Part shown: piece after piece, positions 20,379 to 30,697 of the stretch
How the letters are laid out: each line of letters starts with the position of its first letter
Numbering within the stretch: the first letter of the stretch is position 1
Assembly: GCA_963575745.1 (NCBI GenBank)
Contig: CAUYUJ010020549.1
Location: forward strand, 662,501 to 726,500
Direction of reading: 5' to 3'
Source of the DNA: Prorocentrum cordatum
Taxonomy: Eukaryota; Sar; Dinophyceae; Prorocentrales; Prorocentraceae
Length of the DNA: 64,000 bases
The notes under the pieces: generated by a model
Told to the model about the DNA's origin: nothing
The model's database searches: none
Seen by the model: the letters and a program-made list of their open reading frames with translations, nothing else
Translations under genes and position numbers: made by a program

Positions 20379-21590
20379 TATGTACGCATCACCACCCAGA
20401 CATGTACTTCTACCACGCCACGCCATGCCATGTCATCCGCCGTGTGTTGGCCGCGGATGACCAGCGGGCCAGTAGGTGATGCTGCCGTTATGACACCCAT
20501 GGATGCCCGAGGAGGGGCGCGGAAAGCAAAGGTGGAGAGACCCGGGGCCCCTTGCCGCTCTTGCCCCGCCGTTAGCACCTCCTTGCAACGACACCATGGA
20601 AGTACACAGGACCCCCAAAACAAAGTGGCTCCAAGAGAAGGTGGCCGCACCAGCGGTGGCGCAATGCGTCTACATCATGCATTCACACATGCCGACCCCT
20701 TTGGCGCCACAAAGGCAGATGACCAAGACATCACAAAACAATGTCTGACATCGCCTGGTGCACACACACACGCACACGCAGGGCGAGGGACCCAATAACC
20801 ACGAGCCCCAAGCCTGCAAGCACGGCCCCGGCTGCGAGGGGCTCGTGGGCGGCTGGCCATTCGGTAGAAACCGGTGGCCTGGCAGATGGGAAGGGCAAGC
20901 CCCCCCTTGGTGCCGCCCCCGAACGGTTGAGCGAACCCGCCGCAGGCAGAGCGCAGTGTGGAGACACAGACACCGACAGCGCAGCCAAGCCATGTGCTTG
21001 TCGACCAGGGAACAGCCGGAGCTCCTCGCCCTGCATGCTTTCCTTCCCGCGCCTCCTCACGAACACATGCAGAGGTTGGCACTGATGGCCACCTTCTGGT
21101 GTCGAAGGGTCGTTTTGGGGTGCCCACCTCGCCCGACCATGGCCGCAACCACCGCCGAGCGACACGGACACCCAGGGGACGCACGCCCAACCCGACCATG
21201 GCCAGAGCCACCGCCGATCGACATGTGCCCACCCGGGTGGCGGTGCGCCTTAACCACGGCGCCGCCGTCCTGCCTCTCCGTCCCCTCCCAGGGGCAAGGC
21301 CCGAGGACCCCACCGCCCCTGAGAGGGTGTTGGACGAGGAGGGCTGTGCCTTCCCGCGCCCGATCGCCGCGCGAAGTCCGGAAATGTGCCCAGCAAGACT
21401 AAGGCCCAACCCCAAAGGCACAGCGAGCCTAACCCCACCAACGGCCCGAGAGGGGGCGCCTCCCAGGGGGGGGGCACGGGTTAACCGTATCCCCTCCCGC
21501 CACCACCCCTCCAGGCCCACACATGCCGATGAAGCCCAGACCGCACAGACCTGCCCCCAAGAAGGGCGGGGGGGCCACGTCATGAGTGTG
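20379..21590. other. GC-rich spacer, no gene recognised
   Basis: Long frames overlap on both strands (20958-21764 plus, 21934-20675 minus). An imperfect 58-bp direct repeat (CCCGACCATGGCC at 21134 and 21192) lies in it. No domain found. Confidence 0.3.
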
Positions 21591-21695
21591 AAGCCCAAGG
21601 GAGGAGAGGAAAGGAAGGGAGGAGGGGAGGAGGGGCAAAGGGAGGAGAGGAAAAGAAGGGAGGAGGGGCAAGGAAAGCGGCGGAAGGAAGGGGCA
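21591..21695. repeat. GGAGAGGAAA purine repeat
   Basis: AGGAGAGGAAAGGAAGGGAG and GGAGGGGAGGAGGGGCAA steps. Confidence 0.85.
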
Positions 21696-22105
21696 CAGCC
21701 TATACACTGCCTGCCCCCCACCCCCCCGGGGGCGCATGGGATGGGGCCGGGTGGTGAGGAGTAGGGACGCGTTGTCCCAGGTGCGGCCACGTGGGGGCCT
21801 TTGTAATTCGAATATGAGTTCCACCTACCTGCCCGAAAACAATCGCCATGTCGCACATTATCGTTTGGCATCCCTTGAATTAAGAGAAAGAAGGCAGCCC
21901 CTGAGTTAAGAGTAGACGAGAGCAACGAACGCAATCAATCTTCGAGGAATGACTTGGGTCGGGTCCGATCCAGCTAAAGGTGGTGGCACGTTGTTATTAT
22001 AGACATCATGCAAGCAGCCACAGGATGGACACCGAATCGTCGCTAGACTTTGGTTGGTGCAACGAGGCCCAGCCGTTTCCAAGCTGCGTGATTTGCACGT
22101 ATATA

Positions 22106-22272
22106 TATATAGAGAGAGAGAGAGAGAGACACAGAGAGAGAGAGAGGACAACTGAGCAACGGGATGAGGGAGGAGTAATTGGAGGGAGTGGCGAGATGCG
22201 CGAAGCGGCCAGGAAGGGGGACAGAGAGGAGGATAAGGAGGGGGGAGAGGGGGAGGGGGGAAGGGAAACAGG
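22106..22272. repeat. (GA)n and GGGGAG purine repeat
   Basis: TATATATAGAGAGAGAGAGA followed by purine-rich GGAGGAGGGGG steps to about 22272. Confidence 0.88.
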
Positions 22273-22530
22273 AGGGGGAGGGCTCCTTTTGCCTTGCGTT
22301 TTTCTCTGTAGTCGGGCGTCGGCTGATCGTGGACTGGTCAAGCCCGCCGCAGGTCTGCAAGACATGTGGGGGGGGGAGGGCGGACAGGAATGAGGGCGAT
22401 CAGAACGTCGAGGGCAGGGGACAAGGGTGCAAATGCCGGGGCAGATGACGCCGTATGATTCTCGCAAGCATCGTCAAATTGGAGTGTCGCTCACCGCGCC
22501 GTTGGGTCAAGTTCGGCTCTGGATTCGCTG

Positions 22531-22956
22531 GTGTCGGTACCTCTGGCGTTCCGCTGGTGCGCGGGGTGTCGGGCCGGCAAAAATATGTTTGCCGACCACA
22601 GCTGGCAGTCTTTGTGGACGTTCGCCGACCTTAGAAAAAATGCGGCCGGGGGTTGTGCGTGGGCAAGTTTTGCCAGCCTCTTCCCGCCAGCGCCATGCGG
22701 GGACGGAAACGATGGCAACGTCCAGGTCTCGTTTTTTTGTCGGTTGCTTGGGGCTCCGCCGGAGTCCAACCAGGGCGTCAGGAATTATTTGAGGGGCACA
22801 GAGGCATCGGGAACTCAAGGAGGGACAGGGCCTTCGGGGATTCATTTTCACTTTTTCGCAGTGCATTTCATATGGCAGTGCGCAACGGGTAGGACCCTGT
22901 TTTGGCAGCCCAGAGCTGGAAGGACCAAGGGGCTGCCCCTAGGCAGTGACAACTGA
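22531..22956 (+). CDS. Hypothetical ORF, 141 codons
   Basis: The frame reads FRWCAGCRAGKNMFADHSWQ, then SLWTFADLRKNAAGGCAWAS and a C-rich, F-rich remainder. Its use of W, F, N and D differs from the R/P/G-rich chance frames nearby, which is why it is listed. No family recognised, and no DinoSL relic or clear splice site was found upstream. It may be an exon of a larger gene or a chance frame. Confidence 0.25.
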   Translation: MSVPLAFRWCAGCRAGKNMFADHSWQSLWTFADLRKNAAGGCAWASFASLFPPAPCGDGNDGNVQVSFFCRLLGAPPESNQGVRNYLRGTEASGTQGGTGPSGIHFHFFAVHFIWQCATGRTLFWQPRAGRTKGLPLGSDN

Positions 22957-23435
22957 CGTAAACACGGCAAGTGAACACATTCATTCTTGATGCAATCCCG
23001 TCCATTCGTTTACACATTGCAGGCGATCCACGATCAGAATAGCAAGTGGCACGTCCCCCGTTGATTATACCCGTGCGCGTCCCATTTCTTTCCTCCATCG
23101 TGGCCCGCGCCTTGGCATGGGCAGTCGAAAACCAACGCGCGCCTGGCAATTTCTGTTTGGTGACCGTTCGAATGGTGCCAAATACGCGGTGCCACCGCGC
23201 TACCCCCCCAGGCGTAACCGGTTCGTGCCCGCCCCAAGGAACGACGATTATTTGGCACAGCGTGCGTTGCCATCTGGAAGTCTGATGGTTCGAGATTTTG
23301 ACGCCGTGCGTCTGTGCCTCCTGGCAATCTCCGCAGGACCTGTACGTGATACGAAGGGTCGAAGTAAAGGTGGTGAGCCTGCAAAACACGAATACCCAGA
23401 AGACCGATTCGAAAATACTATAGCACCCCGCAATT
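22957..23435. other. Unique spacer, no gene recognised
   Basis: Relatively balanced base composition. No domain in either strand. Confidence 0.35.
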
Positions 23436-23482
23436 GCGGATAAGAGTGAGGGGGCGGGCGCGGGCGACGCGGGCGTCGTCAA
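23436..23482 (+). repeat. Conserved border GGATAAGAGTGAGGGGGCGG, copy 2
   Basis: Same border as 7655-7695 (reverse strand) and 36775-36800, continuing into GCGACGCGGGCGTCG. Here it is followed by trinucleotide repeats rather than directly by the 12-bp array. Confidence 0.75.
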
Positions 23483-23519
23483 GCCGGCGGACCTCGTGGC
23501 CCCCACCTTCCCTGTCGAT

Positions 23520-23801
23520 GGCGCTCTCCTTCTCCCCCTCCTCCTCCTCCTCCTCCTCCTCCTCCGCCTCCTCCTCCTCCTCCTCCTCCTCCTCCTCCTC
23601 CTCCTCTTCCTCGTCCTCGTCCTCGTCCTCATCGTCATCGTCGTCCTCCTCCTCCACCTCGTCCTCCTCCTCCTCCTCTTCTTCCTCGTCCTCCCTCTCC
23701 CCCCCTCGTCCTTCCATCATCGTCCTCCCATTGTCGTCATGATCCTCCTCGTCGTCCTCCTCCTCTTCCCCCCCTCCCGATCCTCCCCCCTCCTCCTTTT
23801 T

Positions 23802-23840
<39 letters not shown>

Positions 23841-23922
23841 CCCTTCCTCCTCCCTCCTCCTCCTCCTCCTCCTCCTCCTCCTCCTCCTCTTCCTCCTCCT
23901 CCTCCTCGTCCTCCTGCAAAAG
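23520..23922. repeat. (TCC/CTC/GTC)n polypyrimidine tract
   Basis: About 400 bp of CTCCTCCTC and GTCGTCGTC steps. Acidic frames on the minus strand (E/D runs) and S/L/P runs on the plus strand come from the trinucleotide repeat. Confidence 0.93.
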
Positions 23923-24264
23923 CAGCCCGCCGCAGGCGCCGAAAAATTTGGTTTGTACACTGAACGTGGTTTGGGTCGCTGGTGGGCCGCGGGTTCTCCA
24001 CCAGGAACGAATGCACAAGATGCCCGCCGCAGGCGCCGAAAAATTTGGTTTGTACCCTGAACGTGGTCGCGGGTGGGCTGCGGTCTCTCCACCTAGAACG
24101 AATGCAAAAGATGCCCGCCGCAGGCGCCGAAAAATGTGGTTTGTACCCTGAACGTGGTTTGGGTCGCGGGTTGGTCGCGGGGTGGGTCGCGGGCTCTCCA
24201 CCTGGAAGGAATGCAAAAAAAACCCGCCGCAGGCGCCGAAAATGTTGGTTTGTACCTTGAACGT
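23923..24264 (+). repeat. ~98-bp tandem repeat with CCCGCCGCAGGCGCCGAAAA
   Basis: Units start at 23926, 24023, 24114 and 24223 (spacing 97, 91, 109). Each carries TTGGTTTGTACC-TGAACGTGG and a CTCCACC-GGAACGAATGCA block. The CCGCAGGCGCCGA motif also heads the units at 38.8-39.4 kb. Confidence 0.9.
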
Positions 24265-24600
24265 GGTTTGGGTCGCGGGTGGGTCGCGGGTGGGTCGCGG
24301 GGTGGGTCGCGGGTGGGTCGCGGGTGGGTCGCGGGTGGGTCGCGGGTGGGTCGAGGGTGAGTCGCGGGGTGGGTCGCGGGTGGGTCGCGGGTGGGTCGCC
24401 GGTGGGTCGCGGGGTGGGTCGTGGGGTGGGTTGCGGGTGGGTCGCGGGTGGGTCGCGGGTGGGTCGCGGGGTGGGTCGCGGGATGGGTCGCGGGGTGGGT
24501 CGCGGGGTGGGTCGCGGGTGGGTCGCGGGTGGGTCGCGGGTGGGTCGCGGGTGGGTCGCGGGGTGGGTCGCCGGTGGGTCGCGGGGCGGGTGGCGGGTGG
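24265..24600 (+). repeat. 12-bp array, GTGGGTCGCGGG orientation
   Basis: About 28 near-perfect units. Inverse orientation to 7381-7662. Confidence 0.95.
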
Positions 24601-24612
24601 GACGACGACAAC

Positions 24613-24681
<69 letters not shown>

Positions 24682-24684
24682 ACA
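24601..24684. repeat. (CAA)n microsatellite
   Basis: CAACAACAACAACAACAACA run of about 80 bp. Confidence 0.95.
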
Positions 24685-25119
24685 ATTACTAGCACGTGGG
24701 GACACTCCGTTCTCACCAGTGCCAGGGTTTTCATAGGAGGCGGGCAATACCCCCACTTTGTGGGGGGGCCGGTTCAAGCTCTACCAAATTTCCAAACGAC
24801 TCTTCGCCACCACCCACACCCAGCTTCCCGCCCTATGACGTTCGGACACTTCACTTCGTGGCATGCGGACGACCGTGGTTATTATTCAGGGCCCCGCGGC
24901 CGACGACGACGGCGTGCGCGCGCGAAGAAAAAACGAATGTGTCCCGCATGGTATTATTTGACAGGGATGATGGCCCTGGCAGGTGCGCAACCGTTATTGC
25001 AGAAGTTCGAAAAAGTTGCTCGCAAGAGCCCGTTTGACAGAAATGTTGAAAAAGTATTGGGTTTCCTAAGAAATCCGCAAGAGCGCGCGGGATGAATTTT
25101 TGAAGCTTTTTTTTGTTTG
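24685..25119. other. Unique spacer, no gene recognised
   Basis: Less GC-rich; no domain recognised. Confidence 0.35.
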
Positions 25120-26661
25120 AACATGATGGACCCACGAACCCGGAAAGGGATATAGACATGCGCAGCATGGTCACGTTTTCACGATACCCAACTGGGCGAC
25201 ATCTCACAAAACATCCCACGAGACACCCCGCGAAACATCCCACGAGACACCTCGCGAAACATTCCACGAGACACCTCGCGAAACGTTCCACGAGACACCC
25301 CGCGAAACATTCCACGAGACACCCCACGAAACATTCCACGAGACACCCACGAAACATTCCACGAGACACCCCACGAAACATTCCACGGGGGTGCGACTGG
25401 GTGTGGTCGTGCTGGGGTGTGGTCGTGCTGGGGTGTGGTCGTGCTGGGGGGGTGGTCGTGCTGGGGGGTGGTCGTGCTGGGGGGTGGTCGTGCTGGGGGT
25501 GGTCGTGCTGGGGCGTGGTCGTGCTGGGGCGTGGTCGTGCTGGGGCGTGATCGTGCTGGGGAGTGGTCGTGCTGTGGTGAGGTCGTGCTGGAGTGTGGTC
25601 GTGCTGGGGTGTGGTCTTGCTGGGGTGGGGCCGTGCTGGGGTGGGGTCGTGCTGGGGTGGGGTCCTGCTGGGGTGTGGTCGTGCTGGGGTGTGGTCGTGC
25701 TGGGGTGGGGTCGTGCTGGGTGGGGTCGTGCTGGGGTGTGGTCGTTCTGGGGTGTGATCGTGCTGGGGTGTGGTCGTGCTGGGGTGGGGTCGTGCTGGGG
25801 TGGGGTCGTGCTGGGGTGGGGTCGTGCTGGGGTGTGGTCGTGCTGGGGAGTGGTCGTGCTGGGGTGTGGTCGTGCTGGGGGGTGGTCGTGCTGGGGGGTG
25901 GTCGTGCTGGGGGGGTGGTCGTGCTGGGAGGTGGTCGTGCTGGGGCGTGGTCGTGCTGGGGCGTGGTCGTGCTGGGGCGTGTCGTGCTGGGGTGTGGTCG
26001 TGCTGTGGTGAGGTCGTGCTGCTGGGTGTGGTCGTGCTGGGGTGTGGTCTTGCTGGGGTGGGGTCGTGCTGGGGTGGGGTCCTGCTGGGGTGTGGTCGTG
26101 CTGGGGTGTGGTCGTGCTGGGGTGGGGTCGTGGGGTGGGGTCGTGCTGGGGTGTGGTCGTTCTGGGGTGTGGTCGTGCTGGGGTGTGGTCGTGCTAGGGT
26201 GGGGTCGTGCTGGGGTGGGGTCGTGCTGGGGTGTGGTCGTGCTGGGGAGTGGTCGTGCTGGGGTGTGGTCGTGCTGGGGGGTGGTCGTGCTGGGGGGTGG
26301 TCGTGCTGGGGGGGTGGTCGTGCTGGGAGGTGGTCCTCAGAATTCAGGTCCCCAGGAGAGGACAATCTATAACACAAAACAAGCGTTTCGCTCGAGACAT
26401 CCTCACCATTTTCTGAAAAACAAGCGTTTCGCTCGAGACATCCTCAAATTTTAATTCGCGGGCGCTCAAAAACAAGCGTTTCGCTCGAGACATCCTCAAA
26501 TTTTAATTCGCGGGCTCGTTATTTATCAGGGAAAAATTCGCCGGCCTCCTTCGACCTCGTTATTTATCAGGGAAAAAATTCGCCGGCCTCCTTCAAGCAG
26601 GCACCGGGGGACTATGTTTACATACTAAAAGAGAACCCTGGGCCTCTGCCCTTTCCGGGGA
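25120..26661 (+). repeat. Composite minisatellite element, copy 6
   Basis: Head at 25120 (CAGCATGGTCACG subtype), 24-bp array about 25203-25390, 16-bp array about 25395-26335, tail with the CAGAATTCAGGTCCCCAGGA start and three CGCTCGAGACATCCTC segments, ending CCTTTCCGGGG at 26661. Very similar to copy 7. Confidence 0.92.
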
Positions 26662-26984
26662 AAAACCATTGGGTTTTTCATGTTTTTATGTTAAAATCGC
26701 TACGAAAACTAAGGTTTTGGAAGGATTTCATCTTGCGCGCGCGAGTGTGCACTTCGTGTCATTTTTTGCAAAAGGATTCTTGAAGTTTGGTTATGTTAGA
26801 ACAAGACATGTCATTTTATATTGTTTTTTTGACAGGGAAAGCGGGCGTCAACAAAACAACCGGATCCGGACTCCCCCGTTTTGCCTGAGACTAAAATGAT
26901 GAAAATGTGGCTGCGGCCTAGGCGCGGCGAGGGGGGCGTGCACCAGGGGGCCCAACAATAATTATTCTTTAGAAGTAATAATAT
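26662..26984. other. AT-richer unique spacer
   Basis: T-rich sequence after copy 6; no gene seen. Confidence 0.4.
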
Positions 26985-27068
26985 TCAACAACAACAACAG
27001 CAACAACAACAACAACAACAACAACACCAACAACAACAACAATAACAATAACAACAACAACAACAGCA
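26985..27068. repeat. (CAA)n/(CAACAG)n microsatellite
   Basis: ACAACAACAACAGCAACAAC run with AAT interruptions. Confidence 0.92.
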
Positions 27069-27197
27069 CGAATCCGCACCGCGGAATCCCACTTCAGCCA
27101 CGCACCCAGGGACAGTGAATGACTGTTCGGCCCCTTTCATTCTGACCTTTAATTGGTGAGGTTGGCCCAGAGTTGCACGACAACGCGCTTGCCCACA

Positions 27198-28700
27198 AAC
27201 ATGATGGACCCACGAACCCGGAAAGGGATATAGACATGCGCAGCATGGTCACGTTTTCACGATACCCAACTGGGCGACATCTCACAAAACATCCCACGAG
27301 ACACCCCGCGAAACATCCCACGAGACACCTCGCGAAACATTCCACGAGACACCTCGCGAAACGTTCCACGAGACACCCCGCGAAACATTCCACGAGACAC
27401 CCCACGAAACATTCCACGAGACACCCCACGAAACATTCCACGAGACACCCCACGAAACATTCCACGGGGGTGCGACTGGGTGTGGTCGTGCTGGGGTGTG
27501 GTCGTGCTGGGTCGTGCTGGTCGTGCTGGGGGGGTGGTCGTGCTGGGGGGGTGGTCGTGCTGGGGGTGGTCGTGCTGGGGCGTGGTCGTGCTGGGGCGTG
27601 GTCGTGCTGGGGCGTGTCGTGCTGGGGTGTGGTCGTGCTGTGGTGAGGTCGTGCTGGGGTGTGGTCGTGCTGGGGTGTGGTCTTGCTGGGGTGGGGCCGT
27701 GCTGGGGTGGGGTCGTGCTGGGGTGGGGTCCTGCTGGGGTGTGGTCGTGCTGGGGTGTGGTCGTGCTGGGGTGGGGTCGTGCTTGGGTGGGGTCGTGCTG
27801 GGGTGTGGTCGTTCTGGGGTGTGATCGTGCTGGGGTGTGGTCGTGCTAGGGTGGGGTCGTGCTGGGGTGGGGTCGTGCTGGGTGTGGGGGTGGTCGTGCT
27901 GGGGTGTGGTCGTGCTGGGGCTGTGGTCGTGCTGGGGCGTGGTCGTGCTGGGGCGTGGTCGTGCTGGGGCGTGGTCGTGCTGGGGCGTGGTCGTGCTGGG
28001 GTGTGGTCGTGCTGTGGTGAGGTCGTGCTGGGGTGTGGTCGTGCGTGGTCGTGTGGTGAGGTCGTGCTGGGGTGTGGTCGTGCTGGGGTGTGGTCTTGCT
28101 GGGGGGGCCGTGCTGGGGTGGGGTCGTGCTGGGGTGGGGTGCTGGTGTGGTCGTGCTGGGGTGTGGTCGTGCTGGGGTGGGGGTCGTGCGTGGGGTGTGG
28201 TCGTTCTGGGGTGTGATCGTGCTGGGGTGTGGTCGTGCTAGGGTGTGGTCGTGCGTGGTCGTGCTGGGGTGTGGTCGTGCTGGGGAGTGGTCGTGCTGGG
28301 GTGTGGTCGTGCTGGGGGGTGGTCGTGCTGGGGGGTGGTCGTGCTGGGGGGGTGGTCGTGCTGGGAGGTGGTCCTCAGAATTCAGGTCCCCAGGAGAGGA
28401 CAATCTATAACACAAAACAAGCGTTTCGCTCGAGACATCCTCGACAAATTCTGAAAAACAAGCGTTTCGCTCGAGACATCCTCAAATTTTAATTCGCGGG
28501 CGCTCAAAAACAAGCGTTTCGCTCGAGACATCCTCAAATTTTAATTCGCGGGCTCGTTATTTATCAGGGAAAAATTCGCCGGCCTCCTTCGACCTCGTTA
28601 TTTATCAGGGAAAAAATTCGCCGGCCTCCTTCAAGCAGGCACCGGGGGACATGTTTACATACTAAAAGAGAACCCTGGGCCTCTGCCCTTTCCGGGGAAA
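27198..28700 (+). repeat. Composite minisatellite element, copy 7
   Basis: Head at 27198, 24-bp array about 27280-27470, 16-bp array about 27475-28370 with irregular units at 28030-28260, tail 28371-28700. The tail is almost identical to that of copy 6 and matches copy 5. Confidence 0.92.
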
Positions 28701-28703
28701 GAG

Positions 28704-29189
28704 CATCGATTCCCAAGGACGACCTCGAACGACGGAGGAGGACTTCCTCGGATCGCAGGGCAATGGTTGCACCGGGCAAGCTTTGCTAGGGAGATTGCTC
28801 CTACGGTGGATGGAATTCTGTCATCACGAGGCAGTGAGGTCGCCTCGCAGGGTGCCAACGTCTTGGCGCATGGGGCCGACCTGTAGGCAAACCGCTACGA
28901 TGAAAACACGAAAGAACCGATCGGAGTCGTTGATGTACAATCTGACGGTCCAGAGAATGATGAGGTGGCAGATAATTGCGCCGCTGACGCCAGACCTGCC
29001 CATTCTAAGCCGCTCGAGGCGAACTGCCTTTGTGCCCCAGCACCTTACTTTGCTTTGGGGCATGAGTACCGAATGGCTGCTGATGTTTCTTTTTTTCCAC
29101 CTATGTTTCCCTCCGTTGCCGCACTTGCAGCAGCAGCACCGCTTTCGATACCAACCCCGGTTGCGGCGACGCAAGGGGCAAGACGATGA
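28704..29189 (+). pseudogene. Coding relic with one in-frame stop
   Basis: Starting 3 bp after composite copy 7, one frame reads LHRASFAREIAPTVDGILSS, RGSEVASQGANVLAHGADL, a TAG stop at 28884-28886, then ANRYDENTKEPIGVVDVQSD, GPENDEVADNCAADARPAHS and on to VAATQGARR and a TGA. Residue use (mixed D, E, V, I, N, Q) is protein-like on both sides of the stop, while other frames break up. No family is recognised. Most likely a fragment of a decayed gene whose 5' part was cut by the composite element. A translated search and cDNA would decide. Confidence 0.4.
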
Positions 29190-29250
29190 CGACGACGAAG
29201 ACGACGACAACGACGACGACGAGGATTTCGAGGGCGAGGACCAGGACGAC
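29181..29250. repeat. (GAC)n microsatellite
   Basis: GACGATGACGACGACGAAGA and CGACGACGACGAGG steps. Confidence 0.8.
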
Positions 29251-29269
29251 GGCGACGACCAAGCAGATA

Positions 29270-29592
29270 ATCCGAACATCCACTCAGACCAGCCAGGTAG
29301 ATCAGCCAAACCAGACCAGCCAGCCAGGTAGATTATCCAGACCAACCAAACCAGTCAGCCGGTCGGACCAACGAAGCACAGACCAGACTAAGCAGACCAA
29401 CCTGCCCGCCTGCCCGGACCAAAAAAGACTAGCCAGACCAGCCAGCCCAATTAGCCAGGTAGACCAACTAGACCAGGCAGGCCAGCTTTCCGTTCAGACC
29501 AGGGAAGCCACGACCAGACTAAGCAGACCAACCTGCCCAGACCGAGCAGACCAGCCAGACCAGCCAGTTAGACCAGGCAGGTAGACAAACCG
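29270..29592. repeat. Degenerate ACCAG/GCCAG repeat
   Basis: CAGACCAGCCAGGTAGATCA and AGACCAACC-type steps with a period near 5-9 bp. Same motif as in the 34.6-36.06 kb array. Confidence 0.85.
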
Positions 29593-29639
29593 GACCATTT
29601 TAAGTCTTAAGCTTGATCTTAAGTCCCAAGCTTTAAGTA

Positions 29640-30112
29640 CACACGGCGCACAGGGCCCAGGGGCCCAGGGCCGGAACCTCGACCACAAATGTGGGGACCG
29701 GGGCCCCGGCCCGCCTGTGGGAGGCTTAAAGTCGCCCCAGCAGGGAGCCCTCAGACAGCAATCTCGGCGGCCCCAAACGGTTTCGAGACACGCCCAAGAC
29801 TCCGTCCAGGGGTCTTTGGCGACGCACGATGTGTTTCAAAGTGCCCCGGAGGTCCGGAGGCCCCCAAGACGCCCCGAGAGGACTTTAAGATGCCGCCCAA
29901 GAGCGCCCCGAGAGGACAAAGTCGTTGATTCTCATTTGTTTTGTTCGATGTTTTTTTGCATTCTCGCTGTTTCGTGTTTCCGGCGCTAAAGCACCGCCCA
30001 AGAGGCCCCCCAAACCGCTAACAGACGGCCCAAGAGGCCCCCAAGAGGGCCCCAAGACGGCCCAAGAGAGCTCCGAGAGGGCCCCAGAGCCGCCCAAGAC
30101 GGCGCAAGAGGG
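29640..30112 (+). repeat. GGCCCCAAGA family element, interrupted by the retrogene
   Basis: Starts GGCGCACAGGGCC with ACCTCGACCACAAATGTGGG, carries AGCGCCCCGAGAGGACAAAG, TCGTTGATTCTC, TTTGCATTCTCGCTG and TTTCCGGCGCTAAAGCACCG, and continues into CCCAAGAGGCCCC steps. About 400 bp is colinear with 33587-33990. At 30112 (CGGCGCAAGAGGG) it stops where the DinoSL relic starts, while related copies continue TCCCAAGAAGGCCCC. Confidence 0.88.
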
Positions 30113-30134
30113 TCCGTAGCCATCTTGGCTCAAG
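30113..30134 (+). other. Relic DinoSL spliced-leader sequence (21/22)
   Basis: The 22 bases TCCGTAGCC-A-TCTTGGCTCAAG match the dinoflagellate spliced leader (CCGTAGCCATTTTGGCTC plus AAG, with D at the first position) with one difference, C for T in the middle T-run. In dinoflagellates this leader is added to mRNAs in trans, so a genomic copy joined to a gene indicates that an mRNA was reverse-transcribed and reinserted. The CDS starts 87 bp downstream. Confidence 0.9.
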
Positions 30135-30220
30135 CCGCTTCGGCCCGGCAGCGACCCTCGGAGTCGCCAGCGTTCGAGAAGCTCGCCCAGAGGCAGCTTT
30201 GAAGTCTCCTCGCCGCCGCG
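30135..30220 (+). promoter_or_regulatory. 5' untranslated region of the retrogene (inferred)
   Basis: 86 bp between the leader relic and the first ATG of the 158-codon frame. GC-rich, no repeat detected. It presumably descends from the original transcript's 5' UTR. Confidence 0.6.
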
Positions 30221-30697
30221 ATGCACGGGGGCCGCGCCGCCGCCTGCCCCCTGCTGCTGCTGGCCACCGGGGCCGCCGGTGACGAGACGTGCGGCGCGGG
30301 CGAGTGTGGCGCCGACGAGGCCGCCTCCTTGGCGCGCAAGGCGGACGTCCACAAGCACGGACAGGGCGCAAACGCAACGGGCACGATATGCGACGCCATC
30401 GACGTGCCAGGCCCGATGGCAAAAGGGTGCAGCTGGATGAAGACTCCTCCCGGCGACGACTGCGCACAAGCCACCGAGGGGGCGTGCATGTGCCGGGACT
30501 ACAACCTGTACAGGAACGGCTGCCCGATTTGTGAACCGAACCCGTGCACCAAGCGCTATTGCTTCGACATCGTTGACTTGCCGGGCAACAACTGCCAGTG
30601 GATGTGCAACAGCGGGGGCGATTGCCAGCAGCAGACGCCCAGCGCTATCGACTGCCGCAATACTAACCAAGCAAATTGCCCGCACCCCTGCCGCTAG
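30221..30697 (+). CDS. Secreted cysteine-rich protein (intronless, retroposed), 158 aa
   Basis: Complete frame from ATG to TAG. N-terminus MHGGRAAACPLLLLATGAAG fits a signal peptide, with likely cleavage before DETC. The mature part has 17 cysteines in about 138 residues. Two similar modules are visible: CDAIDVPGPMAKGCSWM...DDC at residues 57-80 and CFDIVDLPGNNCQWM...GDC at about 113-135, sharing (I)VD(V/L)PG-x(2-4)-C-x-WM-x(4-7)-DC. An N-A-T glycosylation sequon precedes the first. Such spacing suggests a disulfide-stabilised extracellular or lumenal protein; no named family is recognised and no function is assigned. The start is chosen because it gives the signal peptide and lies just after the DinoSL relic. 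No intron interrupts it. Whether it is transcribed at this site is unknown. Confidence 0.85.
   Translation: MHGGRAAACPLLLLATGAAGDETCGAGECGADEAASLARKADVHKHGQGANATGTICDAIDVPGPMAKGCSWMKTPPGDDCAQATEGACMCRDYNLYRNGCPICEPNPCTKRYCFDIVDLPGNNCQWMCNSGGDCQQQTPSAIDCRNTNQANCPHPCR

Noticed and set aside
20675-21934. 419-codon minus frame
   Set aside because: GC-rich DNA without domain; competing + frames are equally open.
22445-22475. GCCGTATGATTCTCGCAAG as a leader relic before the 22531 frame
   Set aside because: Needs several gaps to align; similarity not better than chance.
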